Of a DNA stretch of 64,000 bases, positions 29,433 through 37,060 are shown in pieces (position 1 is the first letter of the stretch; each line of letters begins with the position of its first letter). The notes beneath the pieces are model-generated. The model had not been told where the DNA came from and made no database searches. It saw only the letters and a program-made list of their open reading frames with translations. The DNA lies in the NCBI RefSeq assembly GCF_005503015.1, contig NZ_SCOL01000001.1:372001-436000 (forward strand), written 5' to 3'. This stretch comes from Bacillus sp. E(2018) (GTDB lineage: Bacteria; Bacillota; Bacilli; Bacillales; Fictibacillaceae). A program made the translations under genes and the position numbers.

Positions 29433-30323
29433 TTATAATAGGATTCCTGTTAAAGTACCTACACAAAGTAGAATACCAAATGCCATGTGAAGTAGTGCTG
29501 TTAAACCAAGTGCTTTGTTTAATTCTTTTGCATCCCAAGTGGATATCGCGATCTTTAATCCTTTTAACGCTATAGGAAGAGTGATTGCAGCAATAAGGCT
29601 CCATAGCGGTAAGATATCTAAGAATATAAGAGCTAATAAACTTACATACGCACCAAGCATTAATACATAATATTCAAAACGTGATGCTTTTCTTCCGATC
29701 AAACCTGCAATAGTTGTTTTACCGATCTGTTTGTCTGTATCAAAGTCACGCAAGTTGTTAGCATGCAAGATAGCCATTACTAGAAGAGCGTTAGGTATGG
29801 CGGCTAAAAAGATTTCAGTGTTTAACGTTAAAGTTTGTGTGTAGAAAGAACCAACAACTGCTAGAATACCAAGCGTACTTCCGGATGCGATCTCACCTAG
29901 TCCGTTGTAAGCAAGCGCATAACGAGTAGCTGTGTAAAAGTAACCTACAAGCAGTGATGGAATACCAAAATATAGAACAACAGGGCCGGTAATTGCAGTC
30001 AAAATAAGTCCAACGATAATACTTAACGCAAAGAAAATAAGTCCTGTAATATAAACTTGGCGAGGAGTCATCTCTTTTCGGTCGATAACGCCTGATGGGC
30101 TCAACGACCCAGGAATATCCGCACCTTTAACATGATCGAAATAGTCGTTCACTAAGTTTGTTCCGCACTGAAGAAAAACAGCACCAATAAGTGTTAGAAA
30201 GAAAGTCGTCCAATGAATGCTTGTCCACTGCAATGCAAGGATTGTCCCGAAGATTACAGGAATAACTGAAGCTGTTAATGAAAAAGGCCGGGTTGAAGCA
30301 AAGATGACCTTAGGATGTATCAT
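29433..30323 (-). CDS. menA: 1,4-dihydroxy-2-naphthoate polyprenyltransferase MenA
   Basis: UbiA-family integral membrane prenyltransferase of menaquinone synthesis, 296 residues with eight to nine helices. The two Asp-rich motifs are NLVNDYFDHVKGAD and ANNLRDFDTDK. Start at 30323 with GGGGG upstream; the open frame to 30380 lacks a ribosome site. Single gene with its own promoter. Confidence 0.94.
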   Translation of the reverse strand: MIHPKVIFASTRPFSLTASVIPVIFGTILALQWTSIHWTTFFLTLIGAVFLQCGTNLVNDYFDHVKGADIPGSLSPSGVIDRKEMTPRQVYITGLIFFALSIIVGLILTAITGPVVLYFGIPSLLVGYFYTATRYALAYNGLGEIASGSTLGILAVVGSFYTQTLTLNTEIFLAAIPNALLVMAILHANNLRDFDTDKQIGKTTIAGLIGRKASRFEYYVLMLGAYVSLLALIFLDILPLWSLIAAITLPIALKGLKIAISTWDAKELNKALGLTALLHMAFGILLCVGTLTGILL

Positions 30324-30348
30324 TTGTGTATCCCCCTTTACAATCATA

Positions 30349-30377
30349 ATTATAGTAAAAGTTTGTGAAAGTGTACA
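30349..30377 (-). promoter_or_regulatory. Sigma-A promoter of menA
   Basis: On the minus strand TGTACA (30372-30377), 17 nt, TATAAT (30349-30354). Perfect -10, 4/6 -35. Confidence 0.6.
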
Positions 30378-30549
30378 CATAATTGTCTTGTAAATGTTTT
30401 GCCTATTTATAGAAAACCTTTACTATTTTTGTGAACTTTCCATATGATGAGCATATACTTATCTAGGATAAAAAAACGCTTTATACAACTTGGAAAATAG
30501 TGTAAGGTTTTCTAGGTAAAGTAAATTTTAAAAAAGGAGGTTGAACAAA

Positions 30550-30630
30550 ATGATGATGTACATTGATACGATCTACCAACTGAATAAGTCTTTACGTTCG
30601 ACCGCCAATCAGAGCAGTATGTCTATTTAA
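30550..30630 (+). CDS. 26-residue small ORF upstream of yrzI (leader peptide candidate)
   Basis: Three consecutive ATG codons at 30550-30558, with AAAGGAGG about 9 nt before the first. The peptide reads MMMYIDTIYQL and ends SSMSI. The ribosome site is as strong as any in the window, so translation is likely. It is followed within 15 nt by two terminator hairpins. A position-equivalent set of tiny ORFs precedes yrzI in B. subtilis. No family recognised; it may act as a translated leader rather than as a protein. Confidence 0.55.
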   Translation: MMMYIDTIYQLNKSLRSTANQSSMSI

Positions 30631-30644
30631 CTTATTTAAAAGAC

Positions 30645-30717
30645 ACCGCAGGTCGAATGCCTGCGGTTTTTTGTGTGCTTTTTTAACACCGCAGGGGTTA
30701 TTCTGCGGTGTTTTTTT
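30645..30717 (+). promoter_or_regulatory. Two tandem terminators with a mutually exclusive pairing
   Basis: Terminator 1: ACCGCAGG (30645-30652) with CCTGCGGT (30660-30667), then T-run. Terminator 2: AACACCGCAG (30685-30694) with CTGCGGTGTT (30703-30712), then T-run. The 3' arm of terminator 1 is also fully complementary to ACCGCAGG at 30688-30695, so pairing 30660-30667 with 30688-30695 would break both terminators. That is the logic of an attenuator, but simple duplication of a terminator would look the same. Confidence 0.7.
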
Positions 30718-30742
30718 ATACAACTTAAAGGAGGAGAAGAAA

Positions 30743-30802
30743 ATGATAATGATTGGAATAACGCTGCTGACTTTGCTTTTAACGGAGAAAGATTCAACCT
30801 GA
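30743..30802 (+). CDS. 19-residue hydrophobic small ORF upstream of yrzI
   Basis: ATG with AAAGGAGGAG about 8 nt upstream. The peptide is MIMIGITLLTLLLTEKDST: a hydrophobic run then a polar tail with a Glu-Lys pair (codons GAG AAA at 30785-30790). In B. subtilis the yrzI transcript contains a similarly tiny ORF (S1025) inside which the ribosome-associated RNase Rae1 cuts, as I recall between a Glu and a Lys codon. Homology is my inference from position, size and that pair. Confidence 0.55.
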   Translation: MIMIGITLLTLLLTEKDST

Positions 30803-30841
30803 GGGAAAAAATACGATTGAAACGAAGGAGCTAAAAAAGAT

Positions 30842-30994
30842 ATGTTTACACTACATTTGTTTTTTGTAACGATTACCTTTTCTATTAAGAGGAACAGTCG
30901 ATCAGATGAGCTTTACGCTCGTGATAGGGAAGTAAAAACACTTTATGATCGTGCTAAAGAAAAGGCATCTAATAATTTGTCTTCATGGCTGTAA
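30842..30994 (+). CDS. yrzI: YrzI-family small protein
   Basis: 50 residues starting MFTLHLFFVTITFSIKRN, the signature N-terminus of the Bac_small_YrzI family, followed by a charged helical tail (DELYARDREVKTLYDRAKEKA). Ribosome site GAAGGAG. Function is not known; in B. subtilis the yrzI mRNA is a well-studied RNA-decay substrate. Ends at a hairpin terminator. Confidence 0.75.
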   Translation: MFTLHLFFVTITFSIKRNSRSDELYARDREVKTLYDRAKEKASNNLSSWL

Positions 30995-31034
30995 AATAGT
31001 AGCGCGTGCCGATTACGGCATGCGCTATTCTTTT
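30995..31034. terminator. Hairpin terminator between yrzI and the ATP-grasp gene
   Basis: AATAGtaGCGCGTGCCG pairs with CGGCATGCGCTATT, followed by CTTTTAT. It reaches into the 3' end of the converging gene. Confidence 0.8.
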
Positions 31035-32266
31035 ATACTAGAAGGCAAGAAATAAGATAGGTTGTCGGTTATCGCGTTTCCAATACGATATCCAAAAGCG
31101 CTTGGTTTTCCGTTAATAATGAATGTTCCTGTCATTCGGTAACCTTCTTGACTGCCTTTTACAGAATGAAATGTCATTTTTGGTAGTGTTACATGCTTTT
31201 GATAAACACTTAAATAGTTATCATAACTATGATGTTTATCTTGATCTAATAAGTATCCGTTACCATCAAATATTCGAACCGTATCTCCTTCACGGCCAAA
31301 AACAGGCTTTTGAACATACTTTTCTTTGTTCTTTAAGAAAGTGTCTGGTTCAAGGTAGGTTGGTAAGAAATAGCGTTCGATCCATTCGTGTTCTTCACTA
31401 GAAAAGTAAGGAGAGCGTTCCTCGTGCAATCCCCATATGACGGCTAAAATGGCTTTACTTTGTAATAAAAAGGCTGAAGGTGGGTTGATGATAGCCAGTT
31501 TATTCTGAACAACAAGCTCTGTAAGCTGTAGCCCAATATCCTCCTTCGTCAATTTATCAACATCTTGAATAAGAAGCTCGATCGGAAAAGTCTGTCTGTA
31601 TAAAACATCTATTCTTTTCCCGGTTTGATCGAATAAGCCGATTCCTTTTCGTATAACCAATTCTTCCAAAGGTACAAACTGAGAAGGAAATCCTGAAAGT
31701 TCTTTTAGATAAAGAACAGTTTGTTTGTCTTCAATGTTCTCTTCGTGTGCTGTAAAAACGATATGTGGGGCATGTTCCGTCTGTAAGTATCGATAGGCAC
31801 TCAAGATGGAAGATCGTACAGCGTTTTTTAATTGTTTCTCTTTGTTTTCGTTAGGATCGCGAAATCTGTGATGCTTACAGATCAATCCGTTCACCTTAAA
31901 ACATTCATAAATAAATGTAGGAGTATCACTGTTAAACTCCATGATCTTATGTCCTTCAGGTGTTTCAATTGAATCAATCCTGCCAATAACTGTTTTCGCT
32001 AATGGTGTTTGATGGCGGAGAAACGAATTAAGAGACTTTGGAAAACCGAGAAGTTGCAAAGTATCATCTTCAATATTTTCAGATTGCAGAAGAGATGCCG
32101 TCTTAAACAAAATGTGGCCACCTCTTACACCTAGAAGTTCTGCATCTCTTACAGCATCTTCGGATATTTCAACAGGTTCGTATAAAGCATATTCTTGGCC
32201 ATACATATCGGCCCAAAATTCAGGTAGCTGATTATAAAATTTTTGTCTATTATCTACATAAGTCAT
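31025..32266 (-). CDS. Glutathionylspermidine synthase-like ATP-grasp ligase
   Basis: 413 residues, preATP-grasp plus ATP-grasp fold of the glutathionylspermidine synthetase family (as in E. coli YjfC/YgiC). Visible motifs: MEFNSDTPTFIYE, equivalent to the substrate-side E/N-x-D-T-P-T motif, and KPVFGREGDTVRI, the KPxxGREG nucleotide motif near the C-terminus. No amidase domain. Bacilli do not make glutathione, so the real amide ligation is presumably to another peptide or amine. Start at 32266 with GGAGG upstream. A DUF350 gene and a lipoprotein gene lie 0.6-1.3 kb upstream on the same strand. Confidence 0.85.
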   Translation of the reverse strand: MTYVDNRQKFYNQLPEFWADMYGQEYALYEPVEISEDAVRDAELLGVRGGHILFKTASLLQSENIEDDTLQLLGFPKSLNSFLRHQTPLAKTVIGRIDSIETPEGHKIMEFNSDTPTFIYECFKVNGLICKHHRFRDPNENKEKQLKNAVRSSILSAYRYLQTEHAPHIVFTAHEENIEDKQTVLYLKELSGFPSQFVPLEELVIRKGIGLFDQTGKRIDVLYRQTFPIELLIQDVDKLTKEDIGLQLTELVVQNKLAIINPPSAFLLQSKAILAVIWGLHEERSPYFSSEEHEWIERYFLPTYLEPDTFLKNKEKYVQKPVFGREGDTVRIFDGNGYLLDQDKHHSYDNYLSVYQKHVTLPKMTFHSVKGSQEGYRMTGTFIINGKPSAFGYRIGNAITDNLSYFLPSSIKE

Positions 32267-32347
32267 GCGTTTAATTACCTCCGAACATACAAATACAACA
32301 GTATACTGGTATGATAAACATAACAAATTATAAAGAGGATGAAAATA

Positions 32348-32794
32348 ATGGAACTCACTTATTTTATCGAACGAGATGACGAATATGAAGCTTTCTTAAC
32401 GTATAAGATTCCTGAAAACATGCATAACGATGAAAAATATGCGAGACAACTCTGTGAATTTTTTGTCACAGGAGGAAAAGAGTACGAGCTACAATCAAAT
32501 GAGATGAAAGGTAGCGAAGAGATTTTGATCGTAAAAGAGGTAGGGGAAGCTCGAAGATTTAGTGAGGAAACGAGTTACAAAGGAAGAGGTATATTTTTAG
32601 AATTCCGCTCTTATAACTCTTCCGGAGATATGCCTGTACTTCATACTCAAGCTTTGAACAGTCATTGGGATGTAATCCGATATCTATTAAAAGACGTAGT
32701 GGATATTCCAGGCAAAGGACTGTATTTACGTGATTCCGCTGAAATAGATGAAGATCGTGCTGTTTATGTTATGTATGTTGGAGATAAAATTTAA
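32348..32794 (+). CDS. Conserved-looking protein of unknown function
   Basis: 148-residue soluble acidic protein, no signal peptide or membrane helix, no motif I recognise; ends YVMYVGDKI. The ATG at 32348 is 9 nt from AGAGG; the ATG at 32339 touches that site and is less likely. Divergent from the ATP-grasp gene and converging on the DUF350 gene, it sits between members of a functional cluster, so it may belong to it. Codon use looks like its neighbours. Confidence 0.75.
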   Translation: MELTYFIERDDEYEAFLTYKIPENMHNDEKYARQLCEFFVTGGKEYELQSNEMKGSEEILIVKEVGEARRFSEETSYKGRGIFLEFRSYNSSGDMPVLHTQALNSHWDVIRYLLKDVVDIPGKGLYLRDSAEIDEDRAVYVMYVGDKI

Positions 32795-32823
32795 GCATGT
32801 GGCAGATGCCACATGCTTTTTTT
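32792..32823. terminator. Terminator shared by the unknown gene and DUF350
   Basis: AGCATGTGGC and GCCACATGCT form a perfect 10-bp stem with a T-run on the plus strand; it overlaps the end of the converging gene. Confidence 0.88.
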
Positions 32824-33220
32824 AATATGTAAGACACTGAGCGATAACCCAGCCGACGGACACACTTAAAAACATAACAAGAAGTCCAACCGCTTTGTTA
32901 TCTGCATCGATTGCTTTTGAGATACTCGAGCGGATCGCTAGGTGTTCCGCTACGAATAAAGCTACAATTTGAGCGATAATTCCAACCGTACCCCAGATCA
33001 GTAAATCAACAATACTCAACGAGTTTGCGATTGAAGATCCAATGACAAAAGCAAGACCAAACAGTCGTCCGCCAAGTGAAAGAGCAGCTGCACAATTTCC
33101 TTTGCTGATTAATTGAAGCTCTTTCGTCTTTGTTGTTAATTCGAAAATGATAAAACCGACAAAAAGTAAACCAAGCCCTGTAGCCGCATAAAGGGCAAAA
33201 TTAAGAAATAAGTTATCCAT
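32822..33220 (-). CDS. DUF350 membrane protein (YjfL-like)
   Basis: 132 residues with four transmembrane helices arranged as two repeats; the KTKELQLISKGNCAAALSLGGRLFG stretch, here spanning the first loop, is the DUF350 hallmark. Function unknown. In E. coli and other genomes DUF350 genes lie beside glutathionylspermidine synthase-like genes and lipoprotein genes (yjfL-yjfM-yjfC), as here. 19 bp downstream of the lipoprotein gene and probably co-transcribed. Confidence 0.85.
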   Translation of the reverse strand: MDNLFLNFALYAATGLGLLFVGFIIFELTTKTKELQLISKGNCAAALSLGGRLFGLAFVIGSSIANSLSIVDLLIWGTVGIIAQIVALFVAEHLAIRSSISKAIDADNKAVGLLVMFLSVSVGWVIAQCLTY

Positions 33221-33239
33221 CTTTACAACTCCTCATGAT

Positions 33240-33563
33240 TTATCCGCCAAATCCACTACTTCCTCCGAAGCCAGATCCACCGCCTTTGAAACTCGAACTA
33301 CTTTTGTAGGATTTATAAGCAGAACTTTTTAATAAGCTGCTCTTGCCTTTGTAATAACTTCCACCGTGGTAATAATGACCGAAGTAGCGAGAACCGGTAT
33401 CATCACATTCATAAACCCCATCGTCTTCATCCCATTCCCAATCTTGGCATTCCGTATCAGTTGGCTCTGGTGGGATATCTTGTGCTTGATCGTTACAACC
33501 AGAGAGCATAACTGCAACAGATGCAGAGGATACACCTGCAATAAGCTTTTTCGTTTTATTCAC
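33240..33563 (-). CDS. Small lipoprotein with Gly/Ser/Phe-rich tail
   Basis: 107 residues, GTG start with GAGGTG upstream. Signal peptide with lipobox LSGC (Cys at about residue 23), then an acidic stretch with two further cysteines (TECQDWEWDEDDGVYEC), and a C-terminal tail of Tyr, Lys, Ser and Gly ending FGGSSGFGG. The tail resembles low-complexity sticky sequences. Placed like YjfM of E. coli next to DUF350; direct homology is not certain. Confidence 0.75.
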   Translation of the reverse strand: MNKTKKLIAGVSSASVAVMLSGCNDQAQDIPPEPTDTECQDWEWDEDDGVYECDDTGSRYFGHYYHGGSYYKGKSSLLKSSAYKSYKSSSSFKGGGSGFGGSSGFGG

Positions 33564-33740
33564 ATCTTCACCTCATTCCATGGTCCATTATAGTATGGAT
33601 TACTCCTTAATAAAACCATTTATTTCTAGTACGATTGAAAAAATAAAAAGGTTCCGTGGTTTTTAAAAGATGTACAGACACACCCAAGCCCAGCTTCGCA
33701 TAAAGATAAGGGAATAGAGAATCGTCTTGGAGGTGCTGTC

Positions 33741-34448
33741 ATGTCATTAGTAGGTGTGTTGGCTTACTTTTTTAAGGAAGTTATGCTCTTTGTATCATAT
33801 GTTAAAAATAACGCGTTTCCCCAGCCCCTGTCTGAAAATGAAGAAAAGCAGTACTTAAAAGAGATGGCCGAGGGTAACGAACATGCAAGAGCCATGTTGA
33901 TCGAGCACAATTTACGGCTTGTTGCACATATCGTCAAAAAATTTGAAAACACCGGTGAAGATACGGAAGATTTAATATCAATAGGAACGATCGGACTGAT
34001 AAAAGCTATTGAGAGCTATTCCAGAGGTAAGGGGACGAAGCTTGCCACATATGCAGCTCGGTGTATAGAGAATGAAATATTGATGCATCTACGTGCTCTA
34101 AAGAAAACAAAGAAAGATGTTTCTCTTCACGATCCGATCGGAACGGATAAAGAAGGAAATGAGATCACATTGATCGATGTGTTGAAAGCGGAAACAGAAG
34201 ATGTTGTGGATGCCATCCAATTAAAGATGCAGAAAAAGAAAATATACGATTACATTCATGTTTTGGATGACCGTGAAAAAGAGGTGATCGTAGGACGGTT
34301 CGGACTCGATCTTCAAAAGGAAAAAACGCAGCGTGAGATTGCAAAACAGCTGGGGATATCGAGAAGTTACGTTTCAAGGATCGAAAAGCGAGCCCTTATG
34401 AAGCTGTTTCATGAATTTTACCGAAGCCGTCAGCAATCAGAACGATAA
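33741..34448 (+). CDS. sigK: RNA polymerase sigma-K factor (pro-sigma-K), uninterrupted
   Basis: Late mother-cell sigma factor. The N-terminal ~20 residues ([20 protein letters not shown]) form the membrane-associated pro-sequence removed by SpoIVFB. Region 2 ([36 protein letters not shown]) and region 4 ([22 protein letters not shown]) are complete. 235 residues in one piece, unlike B. subtilis 168 where the skin element splits the gene. GGAGGTG is 6 nt before the ATG. Terminator downstream. Confidence 0.96.
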   Translation: MSLVGVLAYFFKEVMLFVSYVKNNAFPQPLSENEEKQYLKEMAEGNEHARAMLIEHNLRLVAHIVKKFENTGEDTEDLISIGTIGLIKAIESYSRGKGTKLATYAARCIENEILMHLRALKKTKKDVSLHDPIGTDKEGNEITLIDVLKAETEDVVDAIQLKMQKKKIYDYIHVLDDREKEVIVGRFGLDLQKEKTQREIAKQLGISRSYVSRIEKRALMKLFHEFYRSRQQSER

Positions 34449-34456
34449 ACAATTCC

Positions 34457-34498
34457 TTAAGAAGACTGGTAACAATTACAGTCTTTTTATTTTTTTAT
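34457..34498 (+). terminator. Rho-independent terminator after sigK
   Basis: AAGACTG-gtaacaatta-CAGTCTT followed by a T-rich run. Confidence 0.8.
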
Positions 34499-34532
34499 TC
34501 GGACAAACTAAAGAAAAAAGGAGTTTTTAAAT

Positions 34533-34814
34533 ATGGCAAGAAGAAAGCGTCAGCCTATCGTCCCAGAAGCTAGAGAAGGACTCGATCGGTTAAAAGCAAA
34601 AGTGATGAGAGAAGCGGGTTACAACGTATCAGATCAGTCACCAGATGATGTGAAATATGAAGTAGCAAGAGACATGGGTGTGAACTTAGAAAAAGGATAT
34701 AACGGAACGATCACGTCAAAAGACGCTGGAAAAGTTGGCGGACAGATCGGCGGAAGAATGGTAAAAGAACTTATCCAGCAGGCAAAAGCGAATTTAGGTA
34801 AGCAAGTTCGTTAA
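34533..34814 (+). CDS. Alpha/beta-type small acid-soluble spore protein
   Basis: 93 residues. Coats spore DNA and protects it from UV and heat; degraded at germination by the GPR protease, whose gene begins at the far end of this window. Both family blocks are present: KYEVARDMGVNLEKGYNG (including the GPR cleavage area) and KVGGQIGGRMVKELIQQA. The basic N-terminal extension (ARRKRQPIVP) makes it longer than major SASPs. AAAGGAG upstream. Confidence 0.9.
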   Translation: MARRKRQPIVPEAREGLDRLKAKVMREAGYNVSDQSPDDVKYEVARDMGVNLEKGYNGTITSKDAGKVGGQIGGRMVKELIQQAKANLGKQVR

Positions 34815-34874
34815 CTTGGTGTTTAGATATAAAAAACAGGGAATAGAATAGGTAAAAAACCAGGAGGGGTTCTC

Positions 34875-34949
34875 ATGCAAGATGCTGTACTTTATGGATC
34901 ATTCGTAGTGATGCTAGCCTATTTTGTTTATGTTTCAATTGCTGAATAA
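34875..34949 (+). CDS. 24-residue single-helix membrane peptide
   Basis: ATG with AGGAGGGG 6 nt upstream, a near-perfect ribosome site, and a hairpin terminator directly after the stop. The peptide begins MQDAVLYGSFVVMLAYF and ends VSIAE: one short transmembrane helix. I do not recognise a family. It lies between a SASP gene and pepF, so a sporulation role is possible but unproven. Confidence 0.55.
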   Translation: MQDAVLYGSFVVMLAYFVYVSIAE

Positions 34950-34952
34950 AGT

Positions 34953-34996
34953 AAAAAGGTTGAGTTCTCCTTATTGAGGAGAGCTTCTTTTTTTTG
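34953..34996 (+). terminator. Rho-independent terminator
   Basis: AAGGTTGAGttCTCCT pairs imperfectly with AGGAGAgCTTCTT, followed by a T-run. Confidence 0.75.
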
Positions 34997-35134
34997 TTTT
35001 GAATGTATGTTTGGGTCTCTTTTTATGTTCATCATAAAAAATAAATTAAAAAAATAAACTTCTTAGTCGATTTTTGTTTGAATATTTTTTATAATAAGAA
35101 AAGAGTGGAAATATGTACATATGGGGGAGAAATA

Positions 35135-36916
35135 ATGTTATTACAAGATTTGAGACAAACATGGGAACTTGATTCCGTTTTTCCTGGTGGAAGTGAATCT
35201 AAAGAATTATTAGCTGAAATAAATTGGACAGAGAACGAAGCAAAAGAATTAGCAAAAAAAGCGGATTCTTTCACGTTTTCAAACGAAAACTTTTTATCAC
35301 TTATTAAAGAACTTCAAAGTTTTTCTGAAAGGTTATCAACTGCCGGAGCTTTTATCGGCTGCTTGATCGCTCAAGATGTAAAAGATAAGAAGGCGATGTC
35401 ACTCCGCGGACGATTGGAATCTGTATATGCAGCATTCTCTAACGTTGGTTCAGTTATTGATCAGAAGTTAATGGATATCTCGGAAGATGCATGGAAAGAT
35501 CTGATGAGCCAACCTGAGTACGAACATATCGCGTTCTCGTTAAATGAGAGAAGAACGAATGCAAAAGAGAAGCTTGGTATCTCTGAAGAATCATTGATCA
35601 ATGATCTCGCTGTAGACGGCTATCATGCTTGGTCAACGTTATACGATCTTGTGGTAGGTAGAATTTCAATCAAAGTTGAGATCGATGGAAAAGAAGAAGA
35701 ACTTTCAGTAGGGCAAGCAGAGAATAAATTTTCAAGTCCTGACCGTAACGTGAGAAAAGAAACGTTCAAAAAGTTTGTTCAGGCATGGGATCATGAAGGT
35801 GAATTCTGTGGAGCTTCACTAAATCATATCGCAGGATTCAGAAACGAGATCTACAAGCATAGAGGCTGGGAAGAGACATTAAAAGAACCACTAGCGATCA
35901 ATCGTATGAAAGAAGAGACTCTTACAGCAATGTGGGATGCGATCACTTCTAAAAAAGAAATCTTCGTAAAATACTTAGATCGAAAAGCGAAACTTCTAGG
36001 TCTAGATAAATTAAGCTGGTACGATGTTGATGCACCGTTATCTTCTGCAAACAGTAAGATGAGCTATGATGAAGCAGCTCAATTTATTGTAGAGCATTTC
36101 CGTACGCTTGCACCCAAAATGGCTGATTTCTCTGAAAAGGCGTTCCTAGACGGCTGGATTGAAGCAGAAGATCGTTCTGGAAAGAGACCAGGAGGATTTT
36201 GTACGGGGTTCCCAACTAAGAAAGAAACAAGAATCTTTATGACGTTCTCTGGAACACCAAGCAATGTTTCAACGTTAGCTCATGAGCTTGGTCATGCTTT
36301 CCATACGGATGTGTTAAAAGAGATGCCTTACTATGCAACGAATTATGCGATGAACGTAGCTGAAACGGCTTCTACTTTTGCTGAGATGATCGTTGCTGAT
36401 GCAGCAGTTTCCAACGCAAAAACGAGGGAAGAGAAAATTGCTCTATTAGAAGATAAAGCTCAACGTTCTGTAGCCTTCTTCATGAACATTCATGCTCGTT
36501 TTCTGTTTGAAACAAGAATGTACGAAGAAAGAAAAGCAGGGCAATTATCAGTAGAACGCCTATGTGAGCTAATGGAAGAAGCTCAAAAAGAAGCCTTTAA
36601 CGGTGCACTCGATGAGTATCATCCTTACTTCTGGGCATCTAAACTTCATTTCTACATTACAGACGTACCATTCTATAACTTCCCGTATACATTCGGTTAT
36701 CTGTTCTCTGCGGGAATCTATGCAAAAGCAAAAGAAGAAGGTCCTTCATTCGAAGAAAAATACATCGCACTTCTACAAGATACAGGAAAGATGGAAGTGG
36801 AAGAGCTTGCGCAAAAACACCTTGGCATAGATGTAACAAAGCAAGACTTCTGGTTAAAAGGTATTGAGCTTGCTGCAGCTGATGTAGAAGAATTCTTAAC
36901 ATTAACAGAAGAATAA
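35135..36916 (+). CDS. pepF: M3-family oligoendopeptidase F (PepF/YjbG type)
   Basis: Zinc metallopeptidase cleaving oligopeptides in the cytosol. The HELGH zinc motif is at about residue 383 and the third ligand in the downstream NVAETASTFAEM segment. 593 residues. Start at the ATG at 35135 with GGGGGAGA upstream; the extra upstream codons from 35078 overlap a TATAAT at 35090-35095 that is probably the promoter -10. Confidence 0.93.
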   Translation: MLLQDLRQTWELDSVFPGGSESKELLAEINWTENEAKELAKKADSFTFSNENFLSLIKELQSFSERLSTAGAFIGCLIAQDVKDKKAMSLRGRLESVYAAFSNVGSVIDQKLMDISEDAWKDLMSQPEYEHIAFSLNERRTNAKEKLGISEESLINDLAVDGYHAWSTLYDLVVGRISIKVEIDGKEEELSVGQAENKFSSPDRNVRKETFKKFVQAWDHEGEFCGASLNHIAGFRNEIYKHRGWEETLKEPLAINRMKEETLTAMWDAITSKKEIFVKYLDRKAKLLGLDKLSWYDVDAPLSSANSKMSYDEAAQFIVEHFRTLAPKMADFSEKAFLDGWIEAEDRSGKRPGGFCTGFPTKKETRIFMTFSGTPSNVSTLAHELGHAFHTDVLKEMPYYATNYAMNVAETASTFAEMIVADAAVSNAKTREEKIALLEDKAQRSVAFFMNIHARFLFETRMYEERKAGQLSVERLCELMEEAQKEAFNGALDEYHPYFWASKLHFYITDVPFYNFPYTFGYLFSAGIYAKAKEEGPSFEEKYIALLQDTGKMEVEELAQKHLGIDVTKQDFWLKGIELAAADVEEFLTLTEE

Positions 36917-36921
36917 ACGAA

Positions 36922-36960
36922 ATTACGGTGATTCCTTTATTGGAGTCACCGTTTTTTTAA
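36922..36960 (+). terminator. Rho-independent terminator after pepF
   Basis: ACGGTGAtTCC pairs with GGAgTCACCGT followed by TTTTTTT. Confidence 0.88.
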
Positions 36961-37012
36961 TGCTAAAGAGGTTAATACCTAAACTCTGTAAATAAAAAAA
37001 CAGAACATACAA

Positions 37013-37048
37013 ATACAAAAAGCTTGGCAAATTCATGCCAAGCTTCCT
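37013..37048 (-). terminator. Rho-independent terminator after pssA
   Basis: AAGCTTGGCA and TGCCAAGCTT form a perfect stem; on the minus strand it is followed by TTTTTG. Confidence 0.85.
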
Positions 37049-37060
37049 TTAACTTAATTT

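Noticed and set aside
33670..33712. Sigma-E/K promoter before sigK (CATA at 33699)
   Set aside because: The -10 is off by one base from CATAnnnTA and the -35 spacing is poor, so I do not list it.
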